IMG/VR virus record: IMGVR_UViG_3300036770_003673
Location: 1-37,427 of that record
Source of the DNA: a virus
Strand: one strand, 5' to 3'
Length of the DNA stretch: 37,427 bases
Notes under the pieces: model-generated
What the model saw: the letters and a program-made list of their open reading frames with translations, nothing else
Told to the model about the DNA's origin: nothing
The model's database searches: none
Shown: in pieces, positions 26,342 through 37,000 of the stretch
How positions within the stretch are numbered: the first letter of the stretch is position 1
Layout of the letters: the number at the start of each line of letters is the position of its first letter
Made by a program: the position numbers and the translations under genes

Positions 26342-27236
26342 CCTAGAAGTGTTTGTTGATAAACACAATGCCATTCATTATGAAAATATCAGTTTCGCGC
26401 TAGCTAATTCATTGGCTAATGCTAAAGAGCATTTTGTCAGCGAGATGCATTTTGGACGCGGTGGTACTAGTATTAATAGCTCGGGAGTAATCAGTTACCT
26501 ACCACCTAATGTTAATACACAAAGTGCCGATCTTTATAATCCAACTTTTTATAAAGTAGTGGATCGACACAGTATCGATAATCGTGATCCATTGCGTAAT
26601 CATATGAGTGTGCGTCACGTTGCTGGTACTTTTTACAGTGATGTATTAGTAACCTGTTTATTAGACTACGGTGATCCTGGCGGACAACTGCCTTTTGACA
26701 ATGCTACCACACTAGATAATAATTTTGTATTTGATGAGCTTGGATTAAAATCGTACAGTCCAGCCGGACCGGGCAGTGGTAAATTACTGACTCATGTAGT
26801 ATTTCATCCTATACAAAAAAGTTTGAACAGATTAATTCAAATTGATTATACTTTACGTATACAGAGTTTAACAAACCTAACTGCTAGTAGTCTTAGTACG
26901 CTACCTAATTACGATCCTTATATCATGCCAAATTCTGGCACATTAGGTAGTTTCAGCATTGGATTAAATCAGCCATTGCAATTAGCTGTGCGAGGTGGTC
27001 CACCTAACCAGGTTGTAACCATATACAGTACTTTTGTTCCGGCTGCCCCAGGTGACACTGCTACAGGATTTCCTGGTACAGTTACTAGAACACTAGATGT
27101 AAATGGAAACTTTACAGAAACATCTAGAACTTATACAGTGGCCGGCACATACACTTATAGCTTTACATTTCCGTCAAGTACTGCTTACAATTTTGTAGGA
27201 TCAAATGTAAGAACCTATGTACTTACAGTGGCCTAA
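26286..27236 (+). CDS. Conserved T4-like virion structural protein with C-terminal Ig-like domain
   Basis: This 316-residue protein starts MENSQYKIDGFLKIFDPETL and continues VDKHNAIHYENISFALANSL, a pattern I associate with uncharacterised structural proteins of aquatic T4-like phages. The conserved body runs to about residue 200 (HFVSEMHFGRGGTSINSSG, FVFDELGLKSYSP, LLTHVVFHPIQKSLNRLIQI). Residues about 225-316 form an Ig-like module (LQLAVRGGPPNQVVTIYS ... TYTYSFTFPSSTAYN), of the same kind as the repeats in the gene at 34091. Its size and place after gp6 and the giant protein would suit gp8, but I see no motif that proves this. It lies two bases after the small ORF, probably coupled to it, with AAGGTCG (26270-26276) about nine bases before the ATG. 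Confidence 0.7.
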   Translation: MENSQYKIDGFLKIFDPETLEVFVDKHNAIHYENISFALANSLANAKEHFVSEMHFGRGGTSINSSGVISYLPPNVNTQSADLYNPTFYKVVDRHSIDNRDPLRNHMSVRHVAGTFYSDVLVTCLLDYGDPGGQLPFDNATTLDNNFVFDELGLKSYSPAGPGSGKLLTHVVFHPIQKSLNRLIQIDYTLRIQSLTNLTASSLSTLPNYDPYIMPNSGTLGSFSIGLNQPLQLAVRGGPPNQVVTIYSTFVPAAPGDTATGFPGTVTRTLDVNGNFTETSRTYTVAGTYTYSFTFPSSTAYNFVGSNVRTYVLTVA

Positions 27237-27249
27237 CGGAGTTTGACTA

Positions 27250-28425
27250 ATGTATAATATTAATAAAAGCAACGGAGAGTTTTTAGTTGCCATTGAAGAA
27301 GGTACCAGCGACAGTGTAGCAACTAGCTTGACTCTAATAGGTAAAAATTACAGTAACTACGGCGAAGTTCTAAATGAAAATTTAGTACGCATAACTGAAA
27401 ACTTTACTGGGTATAATCCACCAGCTAGCCCGATGAAAGGCCAGTTATGGTATGACGACACTGATAAAATTCTAAAGTTGTGGAATGGCGATACTTGGAC
27501 TGCTGCCGGTAGTGGAGTACAATTAGATCAAGAAAGCACTGCTGTGCATTTTGTTACATTTGTACAAACAGAATATGGTGCACCACCTTTTAAGGTAGCC
27601 GGTAACAAAGGTATTGTGTTTGAGCCTGCCAGTGGTAATATGGGAATTGGCAAAAGTACAAGGCCTACCAGTAAATTAGAAATCAATGGTAATACTGCGT
27701 TTAATCGTGTATTTTCTGCGCCAGTAGGTGGCATCAATGAAACCATTGTGCATTTACACGGCGATGATACCGCCGGCGGTAAGAGTGCCAGACTGGTCAT
27801 TGACAGTTACGGATTCAGGCCAAACGAACGAATTGGTAGTGTGCTACACTTTAGACGTAGCCGTGGAACAAGTGGTAGTCGTAGCGCAGTAATAGGCAAC
27901 GATATCTTAGGTGGTATTGCAGCACACGGTTATGATGGTTCATCATTTAGCGAAATTCAAGGTTATGTTAATTTTCAAGCTGCTGAAAATTGGAGTCAAA
28001 CTGCACACGGCACCAAATTAGAAATTTGGTTGACACAAGCTAAAACATTACTAGCTAGTCGTGTAGTAGAAATTACCAGTTCTGGTGATATCAAAGCTGA
28101 AGGTGATATTGTAGCATATACATCATCGGATATTGATCTTAAAACTGATGTACGTAAAATTACCAATGCACTAAGTAAAGTATTAAGTTTAGATGGTATT
28201 ATATATCGTTGGGACGCTGATAAGACCATTGACAAAGACCTAGATCGTGATCATGCTGGTGTAGTAGCGCAACAAGTTTTGAAGGTACTACCCGAAGCTG
28301 TTATACGTAGAAAAAATGGTTCACTGGCAGTTAACTACGAAATGCTGGTACCTTTGTTAATTGAGTCAATTAAAGAGCTTGAGTCCAAGCTGTCAGGAAT
28401 TGAAGGTACCGGGAAACTAGCGTGA
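27250..28425 (+). CDS. Tail fibre protein with self-cleaving S74 chaperone domain
   Basis: The N-terminal 85 residues (FLVAIEEGTSDSVATSLTLI, GKNYSNYGEVLNENLVRITE, MKGQLWYDDTDKILKLWNG) are a module common at the start of fibre proteins in aquatic T4-like phages. The middle is beta-rich. The last 100 residues form a peptidase S74 intramolecular chaperone: SSDIDLKTDVRKI, GIIYRWD, DHAGVVAQQVLKVLPEAVI, VNYEMLVPLLIESIKELES. The catalytic Ser-Lys pair spaced by five is visible as S293 and K298, so the chain is expected to cut itself just before S293 after trimer folding. CGGAG sits 7-8 bases before the ATG. The stop TGA overlaps the GTG start of the next gene. Confidence 0.85.
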   Translation: MYNINKSNGEFLVAIEEGTSDSVATSLTLIGKNYSNYGEVLNENLVRITENFTGYNPPASPMKGQLWYDDTDKILKLWNGDTWTAAGSGVQLDQESTAVHFVTFVQTEYGAPPFKVAGNKGIVFEPASGNMGIGKSTRPTSKLEINGNTAFNRVFSAPVGGINETIVHLHGDDTAGGKSARLVIDSYGFRPNERIGSVLHFRRSRGTSGSRSAVIGNDILGGIAAHGYDGSSFSEIQGYVNFQAAENWSQTAHGTKLEIWLTQAKTLLASRVVEITSSGDIKAEGDIVAYTSSDIDLKTDVRKITNALSKVLSLDGIIYRWDADKTIDKDLDRDHAGVVAQQVLKVLPEAVIRRKNGSLAVNYEMLVPLLIESIKELESKLSGIEGTGKLA

Positions 28426-31400
28426 CTTTACCGTATTGGACTCCTAAGCCCGGCTACACATCGTTATCCTTAAAACAAATACAGGATGAGTTTGGGTGTG
28501 TTATTTTAACCCCAACGCCTTTTATTCCGATTCCAATACCTCCTTTTGTTGTACCGGACGAACCTGCTATACCGACGTTTGAAGTTGCTATGCTAGCTTT
28601 CACGTATAATAAAGTTAGCATAAATGAAACCACAGATAATACTGTAACATTTACGTACTCTTTTACTAATAGAGGAACTAAAGTAATCATAGCCGAAATG
28701 GTTCCACTGGGCGCAATAACTGCGTCAGACTTTACGGGGTCAACTCGATTTGAATTAAGTAACGATTCGGGAACCTTCAATTTGACTGCAAATGCAGACA
28801 ATTATACCGAAGGCGAAGAAAAATTCAAAGTCGCATTTTATGTAAAAGACGGTAAACTAGATCCCTTTTATACCAGTCCGCCTATATCTATACTAGATAC
28901 CAGTGCTACCCCTCCACCTGTTCTTAGTATACTTCCTAGTGCTTTGCCCAATGGTCGTGTTGGTGTTGCATACACACAAGAACTCACTGTTGTAGGTGGG
29001 GACGGTAACCATATAGTAGAGCAAACCAGTGGAACATTGCCCACTGGGCTGAAATTAGAAAAGATTGGATCAAAATACACGATCACTGGAACACCCACTG
29101 TACCGAATACTTATAACTTTACTCTTACAGCCACTGGTGTTGTTGATTTTGGTATTGGGAGTGCATCATTGACAATTATAGTCAATGGGGCCGGTTTAAT
29201 TATTAGTCCTACTTTACTTCCGCCTGGCAAAGTAAGTGAAGCATATACTCAACAGTTAACAGCATCCGGTGGCAATGGTAACTATACATTCAGTTTATTA
29301 TCTGGATCATTGCCTACTGGTATAAACTTTTTAACCGCCGGTGGTATAATATCTGGCACGCCCACTAGTAGTGGTTCATATCCTATAGTAATTAAAGTAG
29401 TTGATACCAATGGTGGATCGGGCGAACAGTCATATAATTTAGTAATAGCTGCCCCTATTAGTTTATTAATCCATCCCGAGCAATTAAACATTGCTAAAGT
29501 TGGAACTGAATATCAACAAGGTGTAGAAATGGTTTCGCCTGGGACGGTGGCACCACTGACATGGACATTTACTACTTTGAGTGGTAGTACCACCGGTGTA
29601 TTCCCCACTGGAATAAGTGTAGGTCCAATGGGTGGAATCGTTGGGTCGAATCGATACTTAATATCGGGTACTCCTGCCACCGGCAGTATGGCCAAATATC
29701 CTATAGTGGTTACTGTGAAAGACGGTGCTAATAATTCTGGAACAAAAACTTATGATCTTATAGTCACTGATCGCGATGCTTCGGTGATTACTATTGCAAA
29801 TGCCACTGAGTTATATTATGCAGTACATAATATCGAATATAACGAACAGCTAATTAGCACTGGTATTACCGGAGGAACCGTTACTTATTCACTAGATGGT
29901 TCACTGCCCCCAGGGCTTAAATTAAGCAGCAGTGGTAGAATATCAGGCGTTCCTAATCTCCCTGACAGTTATAAACTTTATAGATTCACAGTTGTAATAA
30001 CTGACGCACAACGCGGGTCTGGCAGTAAATTATTTACGATGCCGGCAGTTAAGTATTCTATTACTCCGGGATCTACGGCGGTATCAGCTGGAAAAAGCGT
30101 ATTATTAGATGTTGAAGGGGCAGACATCGAAGGTGTTACATTACAAGTCGTGAATCCTAATACCGAAACTCTTGCAACCGGGGCCGGAGTGCCAAAGTTT
30201 AGTTCGTCTGGAGGTACAAGTGTTGTTGTACAAAACAAAGATAAGAAGTTGTTAGATGATCAAGTTGTCAATTTTGGTGAAATGGCTCTTAGCACCAAGA
30301 AAAAATTAGTAACCATTACAGCTAAGGCTAGTCATTTCAATGAATTTACCTCCAATCCTTTACTTGAAAATACTTACATTTCAATAACCATTGATACCGT
30401 TACAACTAAAATAAATCACACTTATGGGCGTGGGCATACTATTGCCACTATTAATGAAAAGACCGCGGTTTGCGAAAGAATAGTCACTATTGATACATGG
30501 GGCGGCGGAACTAAATTAATTCCTGAAGTCAATCTACCTGGTTGGTGTAAGACAACATACGCAGAGCCCGCTGGTTCTGCTCAGTCGTTTGACACCATGA
30601 CTATAAAATCACAAGAGATTGACTCTGTAGGAAATTTTAGTTTTTCTGAAAATTGGGTAACGCCGGGCTACAGTATACAATGGACAGGTTTTTTCCTAGC
30701 TGCACATGGCGCCGGAAGATACTATTTTGACTCGTCGGTGGACGATCTGTTAGCGGTATGGATCGGTGATCAAGCGGTATCGGGGTACACCTGGGAAAAT
30801 GCTACATTTATATCCAGGCTGAAACAACCAGCTGGTGCTAGTATAGAATTATTAGCTAACAAATTGTATCCCATTAGAATACAATTTGTTCAAGTTGGAG
30901 GCCCGGGAAATTATTCGCTTGGTTGGGCGCCTCCATCGAATCCCAGTGCTTTTTCAACTAATTTTAGTAGTGTGATGGTTAACCGTGGTAGATGCAATGG
31001 AACAAGTCGACCAATCCTTACTGATATGTACCATGACGCTTATAGTGCCTTTAAGGATTTTATCACCGAAATAGATAATGTTCCAGAAGGAAGAATAATA
31101 GCTGTAACTAGTTTTGATGCAATACAAATAACCAAACCCATGCGAGCATTGTTGGCGAGTTTTGGAGGTCTTTCGCCCTCGAAAGACACTATTATTGAGA
31201 CTCAAGATGTTTCACAGTCCCGAATCAGACATACGTTTATTGGGAAAAAAATTGGAACATCCGCTGCCATTAAAGAAAAATTAAGTACAACGCTTACACC
31301 TTTCACTGCGTACACCCTGGAAATTGAAGGTCCGGATACAGTGAATGTACCGTCAAATTCGGTCCAGTTTATTGCTTTTGGTCCTTATAAAAGCAATAAT

Positions 31401-34055
31401 AAGACAATATTTACTAGATCCACAACGGTCACAGTAAGCCCTAGCAGTTTACCATCAACTTTGCAAGTGGCCGGACCTACAATCATAACAAGTCTATCGG
31501 CATTAACTGTTAATATTCTCAGTGAGCCCGGTGACACTGTAAGCTGGGAGTACATTCCACCGGGCCAATGGTATTTAGATAATATCTATTTTGATTACTA
31601 TCCAGATGTAGCTGCGGCATGGGAAAGAGATAGCCAAGGAAAAACCAAAACTGATTATGCAAATACACATTATACAAATTGGGGCAGAGTCGAAAATAGA
31701 AAAAGTCCCACTGAACTTCTTAGTATAGTAGGGGTTGGTAGTAATACAGTACTAACCGAGAGCTCTAAATCAGTTAGTTTCAGTGGTCAACCAATTCTTC
31801 CTAGAAAAACTCCTTATAAATGGATGTTTACTTCTGCTAAGACTAAAACTACTGACACAATTGAAGTAAAGTTTTATTCAGGCAAACTAGTAGTAACATT
31901 GGATCCAGATAGATTTTCAATAGTGTCTGGGGAACAAATTAAAGTATCTATTCAAGGCGCCGGTCTTGAACAAGTAACTGTGAGCAGTGGCAACGGATTA
32001 CCGGGCGCGGTATTAAACCTGGATTCCAATGGCAGTGGGTTTTGTGTGCTGGTGCCAACAGGAAGTACAGTAGTAACCTTAGGTACCTATACCTGGACTT
32101 TCACTGGGACAGTTAGTGCTTTTACGAGCTTTAGTGTAACTGTTGCCGGAGCTAATTATTCTGTGTTTGTTCCTGATGAGATTATATGTAACAAAGCTGG
32201 TATTATTACAAGAAGTAACACAGCTGATCGTCTCAGTGGTGCACCTAATAGGAAGTATGATATATATAATGCTGTTAATGTTTACACCGGACAAAGTGTT
32301 ACTACCCCAGCATCCGGCATAGCCACTGGATTCATAGTTAAATATGGTGAAGTAGCTCAGGCAGCAGTCTACCAAAGAATCATCAAAGATTCCACTGATA
32401 CTACCCGATCTGTCACAGTTAATTATAGAATTACCCATTACAATGAATTTGTAACTGCTGGTTATGTCACATCAATGACTACACAACACCAGTCTGGTGC
32501 ATATTTGTTTAATAAGAATGAAACATTCAAATTTGTTATCACTGGCACTGCGCCCGGCGAAACAGTTCAACGTAGTTTTACTATCTATGATAATTCCGGT
32601 AAACAAATTTCGTTTGGTGAATCGGCTCCTAAGAGCAAAACAGGCGAATACTTTTTTGATGATGAAAAGATTCCGTCGACCTCTCCGGACCAAGGCCGAG
32701 TATTATTCACTTTTAAGTTTACTAAATCCGAAAACATTGTAGAGTACGAATACAAATATGGTACCCCAGCCCCGTTTACAGTAACAGCCACAGCTACACC
32801 TAGATTTACTGTAGTAACAGCACAAGGATCAGTAAATGCTTACAATCCAACAGAGCCGATATTTTGGACGGTGACAGGAAATCCCGGCGATGATATCTCC
32901 GTTGAAGCTCCTGTATATACAACAGTTGAAAAAATTAATGATACAGACTACACTATGTTTACTGTTGCAGAAGGAACATGGACACACACCAGGCATATTG
33001 GATATGTAACAAAAAGATCAAAAATATCCAATTCGGGATCAATAACGATTGATGTACACGGTGGCGAAAATGGCTTTCCGGTATTAACTCAGTATCAAAA
33101 AGATTATTATAGTCCAATTGGGGCCGGGGTTACTAAGACTGCTCGTCTAACTGTCATTGACAGACCTCCTAATGTCGACGGATCCTACCCGAGTGGAAGT
33201 ATAGTAGTTTACAGTGACAGAAAATTAGAAACTGCATACAAATATAAATTTACATTCAAGAATACTACCACTGGTGCTACAGCGGTTAAAGAGTTTTGGG
33301 TTTTAGCCTACAAATATCTGAATACAATTCCTGGTGCAACTTTTAATGAAACTAGCAATGATGTTCATGTATTAGATTTATCTACTAATACAATGAATGA
33401 AGGGACGTCGCAGAATGCAACCTATAGTCTGAATCAGCCGCCGGGAATATCGTCATTTACTATTGAGTCTAGTGACACCGCTGCTATTACTGTGTCGACT
33501 GGTACACTAATAGTAAATTCTATTCCCGATGCCCAAATGTACAGAAGCAGCCCGGTTACACTTACTTCTCAGATAGTAAATGCCGATAAAAATGTCTATA
33601 TTACAGTAAAACGAGATGGGCGCATAGTAGTGCGCCAGACAATCATTGTAAAAAATAATACCGCAGGTATTCCTAATGTATTAGCCGAATCTGATCCTAT
33701 AATAAGGTTTGGTCATCTTGACATCAATGGCAGTTTATTTCCGGCGTTTGAAGTAACTTCAGCAGCTACAAAGGTTACAGTTGAAATAACCGTAGGTACT
33801 TACTTTCCAGAAGTTATGCCGGGCAGTAATACTGATAGTTATGTTAGTATCTACGATGGAGTACCACCAGCTAATGACCAATTCGGAGTCGACTTTACTG
33901 GATTACGACGTGGGAATCTAACTTCAGGGGTAAACATATTTACTGGATTGTTTACAATTGGTACAAATTTTATCATGCGTATATGGGTAGCAACTGCAAC
34001 AGCTAGCTATACAAAGGCCTATAGTTTTGTGAGTGGCTCACAAGGTGCATCTTAA
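28422..34055 (+). CDS. 1877-residue Ig-repeat / PA14 / ILEI tail adhesin
   Basis: The start is GTG, overlapping the previous stop (GTGA). The N terminus carries SLSLKQIQDEFG, a short motif seen at the start of many phage fibre proteins, then a Pro-rich stretch. Domains by residue: 58-160 Calx-beta-like (VSINETT ... YTEGEEKFKVAF ... ISILDTS); about 168-543 four putative-Ig (He_PIG) modules (NGRVGVAYTQELTVVGGDGN, GLKLSSSGRISGVPN); about 700-835 PA14/GLEYA-like (IQWTGFFLAAHGAGRYYFDS, SVDDLLAVWIGD, LYPIRIQFVQ); about 871-946 ILEI/PANDER-like (FKDFITEIDNVPEGRIIAVT, SFDAIQI, MRALLASFGG); the rest further Ig-like beta modules. PA14 domains bind glycans in other proteins, so host or matrix binding is plausible. 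I see no signal peptide or enzyme active site. The length is unusual for a fibre subunit. Confidence 0.8.
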   Translation: MTLPYWTPKPGYTSLSLKQIQDEFGCVILTPTPFIPIPIPPFVVPDEPAIPTFEVAMLAFTYNKVSINETTDNTVTFTYSFTNRGTKVIIAEMVPLGAITASDFTGSTRFELSNDSGTFNLTANADNYTEGEEKFKVAFYVKDGKLDPFYTSPPISILDTSATPPPVLSILPSALPNGRVGVAYTQELTVVGGDGNHIVEQTSGTLPTGLKLEKIGSKYTITGTPTVPNTYNFTLTATGVVDFGIGSASLTIIVNGAGLIISPTLLPPGKVSEAYTQQLTASGGNGNYTFSLLSGSLPTGINFLTAGGIISGTPTSSGSYPIVIKVVDTNGGSGEQSYNLVIAAPISLLIHPEQLNIAKVGTEYQQGVEMVSPGTVAPLTWTFTTLSGSTTGVFPTGISVGPMGGIVGSNRYLISGTPATGSMAKYPIVVTVKDGANNSGTKTYDLIVTDRDASVITIANATELYYAVHNIEYNEQLISTGITGGTVTYSLDGSLPPGLKLSSSGRISGVPNLPDSYKLYRFTVVITDAQRGSGSKLFTMPAVKYSITPGSTAVSAGKSVLLDVEGADIEGVTLQVVNPNTETLATGAGVPKFSSSGGTSVVVQNKDKKLLDDQVVNFGEMALSTKKKLVTITAKASHFNEFTSNPLLENTYISITIDTVTTKINHTYGRGHTIATINEKTAVCERIVTIDTWGGGTKLIPEVNLPGWCKTTYAEPAGSAQSFDTMTIKSQEIDSVGNFSFSENWVTPGYSIQWTGFFLAAHGAGRYYFDSSVDDLLAVWIGDQAVSGYTWENATFISRLKQPAGASIELLANKLYPIRIQFVQVGGPGNYSLGWAPPSNPSAFSTNFSSVMVNRGRCNGTSRPILTDMYHDAYSAFKDFITEIDNVPEGRIIAVTSFDAIQITKPMRALLASFGGLSPSKDTIIETQDVSQSRIRHTFIGKKIGTSAAIKEKLSTTLTPFTAYTLEIEGPDTVNVPSNSVQFIAFGPYKSNNKTIFTRSTTVTVSPSSLPSTLQVAGPTIITSLSALTVNILSEPGDTVSWEYIPPGQWYLDNIYFDYYPDVAAAWERDSQGKTKTDYANTHYTNWGRVENRKSPTELLSIVGVGSNTVLTESSKSVSFSGQPILPRKTPYKWMFTSAKTKTTDTIEVKFYSGKLVVTLDPDRFSIVSGEQIKVSIQGAGLEQVTVSSGNGLPGAVLNLDSNGSGFCVLVPTGSTVVTLGTYTWTFTGTVSAFTSFSVTVAGANYSVFVPDEIICNKAGIITRSNTADRLSGAPNRKYDIYNAVNVYTGQSVTTPASGIATGFIVKYGEVAQAAVYQRIIKDSTDTTRSVTVNYRITHYNEFVTAGYVTSMTTQHQSGAYLFNKNETFKFVITGTAPGETVQRSFTIYDNSGKQISFGESAPKSKTGEYFFDDEKIPSTSPDQGRVLFTFKFTKSENIVEYEYKYGTPAPFTVTATATPRFTVVTAQGSVNAYNPTEPIFWTVTGNPGDDISVEAPVYTTVEKINDTDYTMFTVAEGTWTHTRHIGYVTKRSKISNSGSITIDVHGGENGFPVLTQYQKDYYSPIGAGVTKTARLTVIDRPPNVDGSYPSGSIVVYSDRKLETAYKYKFTFKNTTTGATAVKEFWVLAYKYLNTIPGATFNETSNDVHVLDLSTNTMNEGTSQNATYSLNQPPGISSFTIESSDTAAITVSTGTLIVNSIPDAQMYRSSPVTLTSQIVNADKNVYITVKRDGRIVVRQTIIVKNNTAGIPNVLAESDPIIRFGHLDINGSLFPAFEVTSAATKVTVEITVGTYFPEVMPGSNTDSYVSIYDGVPPANDQFGVDFTGLRRGNLTSGVNIFTGLFTIGTNFIMRIWVATATASYTKAYSFVSGSQGAS

Positions 34056-34090
34056 AATACCTAGTTAATGTCAAGGTGTAAATACATATT

Positions 34091-37000
34091 ATGAGCAAAC
34101 AATTCATTGTCAGGATAAAATCCGGTGGTAAAATCTTAGCTAACAGTCAAATTATCACTGTTAAAGGATTAGGCATAGGCACTATTCAACCACAAGATTT
34201 TGTTGATGGATCATTAACTGGAACCATTACTACCGCTGGCAGTGTGGGTAGAATAGAAAAGACTATTATTCGTAGTTTTTGGAGTATCGAAAGCGCATCG
34301 TATAACATACAAGGTGGAGATGGTATACAACTTAATTGGAAAACTGATAGAGTAAGCACTCCGGAAATCAGTTGGTTTGCTGTATTTCCTGGTACCAACA
34401 CCATATACAGTGGTCCTGCACTAGATGATTCTGGGGCTATTAATAATGTACCTATCTCAGGTACCAGCGGAAGTTTTCAATTATTAACTAAAAAAGTTGG
34501 TGCTAAACAAGAATTTCAAATTGTTCTCTATAACGGTGATTTATCCACTGGCATTTATTTGGCCAGGTCGAATACCTTTACAGTGAGTCCATTGGTATTG
34601 CGTGTTGAGCGTTCAGAAGGCAGTGCTGTAACCATTGGACAAGATATTATAGTTTCTATTTACGGGGCCGGAGGAGAATTAGTAAGATGGCGAGGCGAAA
34701 CCAATGGAGAAGTTAGTCTTGATAAAAGTGGATTCTGGACTGGTAGTATTATTCGTGCACTAAGACCACCTGCCGGTGTGTACACTTGGGTGTTTGATGG
34801 CGAAAGCACGAATAATATCGTTGAATTTTCAATGACTATTGCACCTACGTTTAATTTATCTGCCACCGGATTTGATTTTGTTGCACTAAGTAATCCTATT
34901 TTAGTTACAGTAACTGGTGCGCCTCTGGATATTATTACAGTAACACGGCCTGGTACGACCCCAGTTACATATACATTAGATGACAGTGTAACATATGGTA
35001 AACGCACTATTGATATAAGAGGTGGGTTAGATTTACCAATTGGTAGTTATACCTGGGAAATACGCGGTAATAAAACCACTAACATTGAAACATTTACCTC
35101 AGAGGTACGTAATTATACTTTAGCTATTAATTCGTCTGTAACTAATAGGATTAAAAAAGGCATTGCTTTGCCTATTACAGTAACCGGTGTGCCTGGCGAA
35201 ATTATTACAATCAAACGCGATCAAGCAACTCCGATTACTACAACATTGGACGCCAGTGGGTCGAGTGTAGTTGACATCACCGGCGGTGTTATTTTACCTG
35301 CAGGACAAAATGTTTGGACCTTTGATGGTGATAGAACCACAAATCAAGTTACACATACTGCTACAGTAGTAGAAACTTACTTTTTACAATATACCTACAG
35401 AGGAACTAATACTGTACAATCTGGAAAACCAGTTGTTGTGGATTTTAGAGGCGCACCAGGAGATACAATTTATAGTACAGGGAACGTAAATGTTTCTGTG
35501 GTACTAAACAGTGTGACCGGTGAAGGACAAGCTGATATCGTTAATGCTACAGCACTTACTCCAGCTACTCATCGGTGGACTTTCAAAGGTGTAGAAACCG
35601 AAGGCGAGCAATTATTTACAGTTGATATTTCTGAAGCATATGTATTAAACATATTAGCTGGAAACGCTACTATCTTACAAGGGCAAAACCTACAAGTTGA
35701 ACTACGTACAGCGCCATACGAAGTGGTAACTGCATCAATCAGCGGGCAACTTCCTACTAATTTAGTAGATTCTGATGGCGATCGTTACATATTAGCTAAT
35801 ATCACTGCTGCATCTAATTTACCTACTCGAGGCACACCATATGTGTATAGTTTCCAAGGTACTAACGATCCACAAAGAATTATTACACACAGCTTTTTAG
35901 TTAATCCTGTGTTTAGTATCGCGGCCGTTGGAGTTAATAATACTATATCTGGTGCAGCAATTAGTGTTACCATAACTGGCGCACCAAATGAATTTATTCG
36001 CAGTCAGAGGTCTGGGGTAACTGGCCCAAGCATACAACTTAATTCTGCAGGCACAGGTGTGATATCAGATATCACAGAAGGAATAGCATTACCTGCTTTA
36101 GAAGTTCCTTATGTTTGGGACTTTGTTGGTAATGTTAGTACGGTAAATCCTGCAACTCCGCCGCAGTATCGCGTATTGATTAACAGTCCGTATGCACTTA
36201 TTGTGACTGCTCCTACAGCATTAGTGCCGGCTGGATCACCGATTACAGTAACACTAAATGGTGCACCGGGAGAAACCATTGTTTACACTGGGCCTACCTC
36301 GGGTAGTATTTTATTAAGCAATAGTCCTCCTGCCGCAGGCGCAGCTACACAAAACATTGTACTAGGAGCCAGTCCTTTAGCTCCTGGTAGATATACATGG
36401 ACATTCTCTGGTACCGTGTACAGACCCGATAATACCGAAGTTATTACAGTGACCATTGGATTGCAGCTACCATCTATCACCAGTTTCTACTACGACTCAG
36501 TGGCAGATGCTTATTATTGGACAGTGTCTGGTACCAGTATAAACAGACATTTAGTCAAATATACATTGAATAGTGCAACATATGTTGAAGCTAGTAGTGC
36601 TATTGCGGTCGATTATAACACTAGCTTGTTGGCATTTGGGCCTGTTGATCTAGATTTAGGTATAGCAGGCGGTACACAAGTAACATTTAGGTTATTTGTA
36701 TACAATACCGAAGGCGGTAATGTATTCCAAGACTTAACCACTACACTGCCTCCATTTTATGCAGCTCCAGATGTACAAAACTTTAGTTGGACACCTACTA
36801 CAGTTAACGAAACCACTAATCGCAACGTAACATTAATGTTTGATTTAGTAGACAACAAGTTCAGTGGAGCTCCGAGAACCAGCTACTGGCAATTAGAGTA
36901 TGATCAAGCCAGTAACTTAGACTTCGACAGTACTACTAGCAGTGGATCGTTTGCCAGCGTGTCGGGTACTAGTGCTAAGACCATTAATCTTGTGGTCAAG

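Noticed and set aside
34077-34084. TGTAAATA before the last gene as a late promoter
   Set aside because: One mismatch and too close to the ATG at 34091 to leave a ribosome site; the same octamer also occurs by chance inside coding sequence at 26077.
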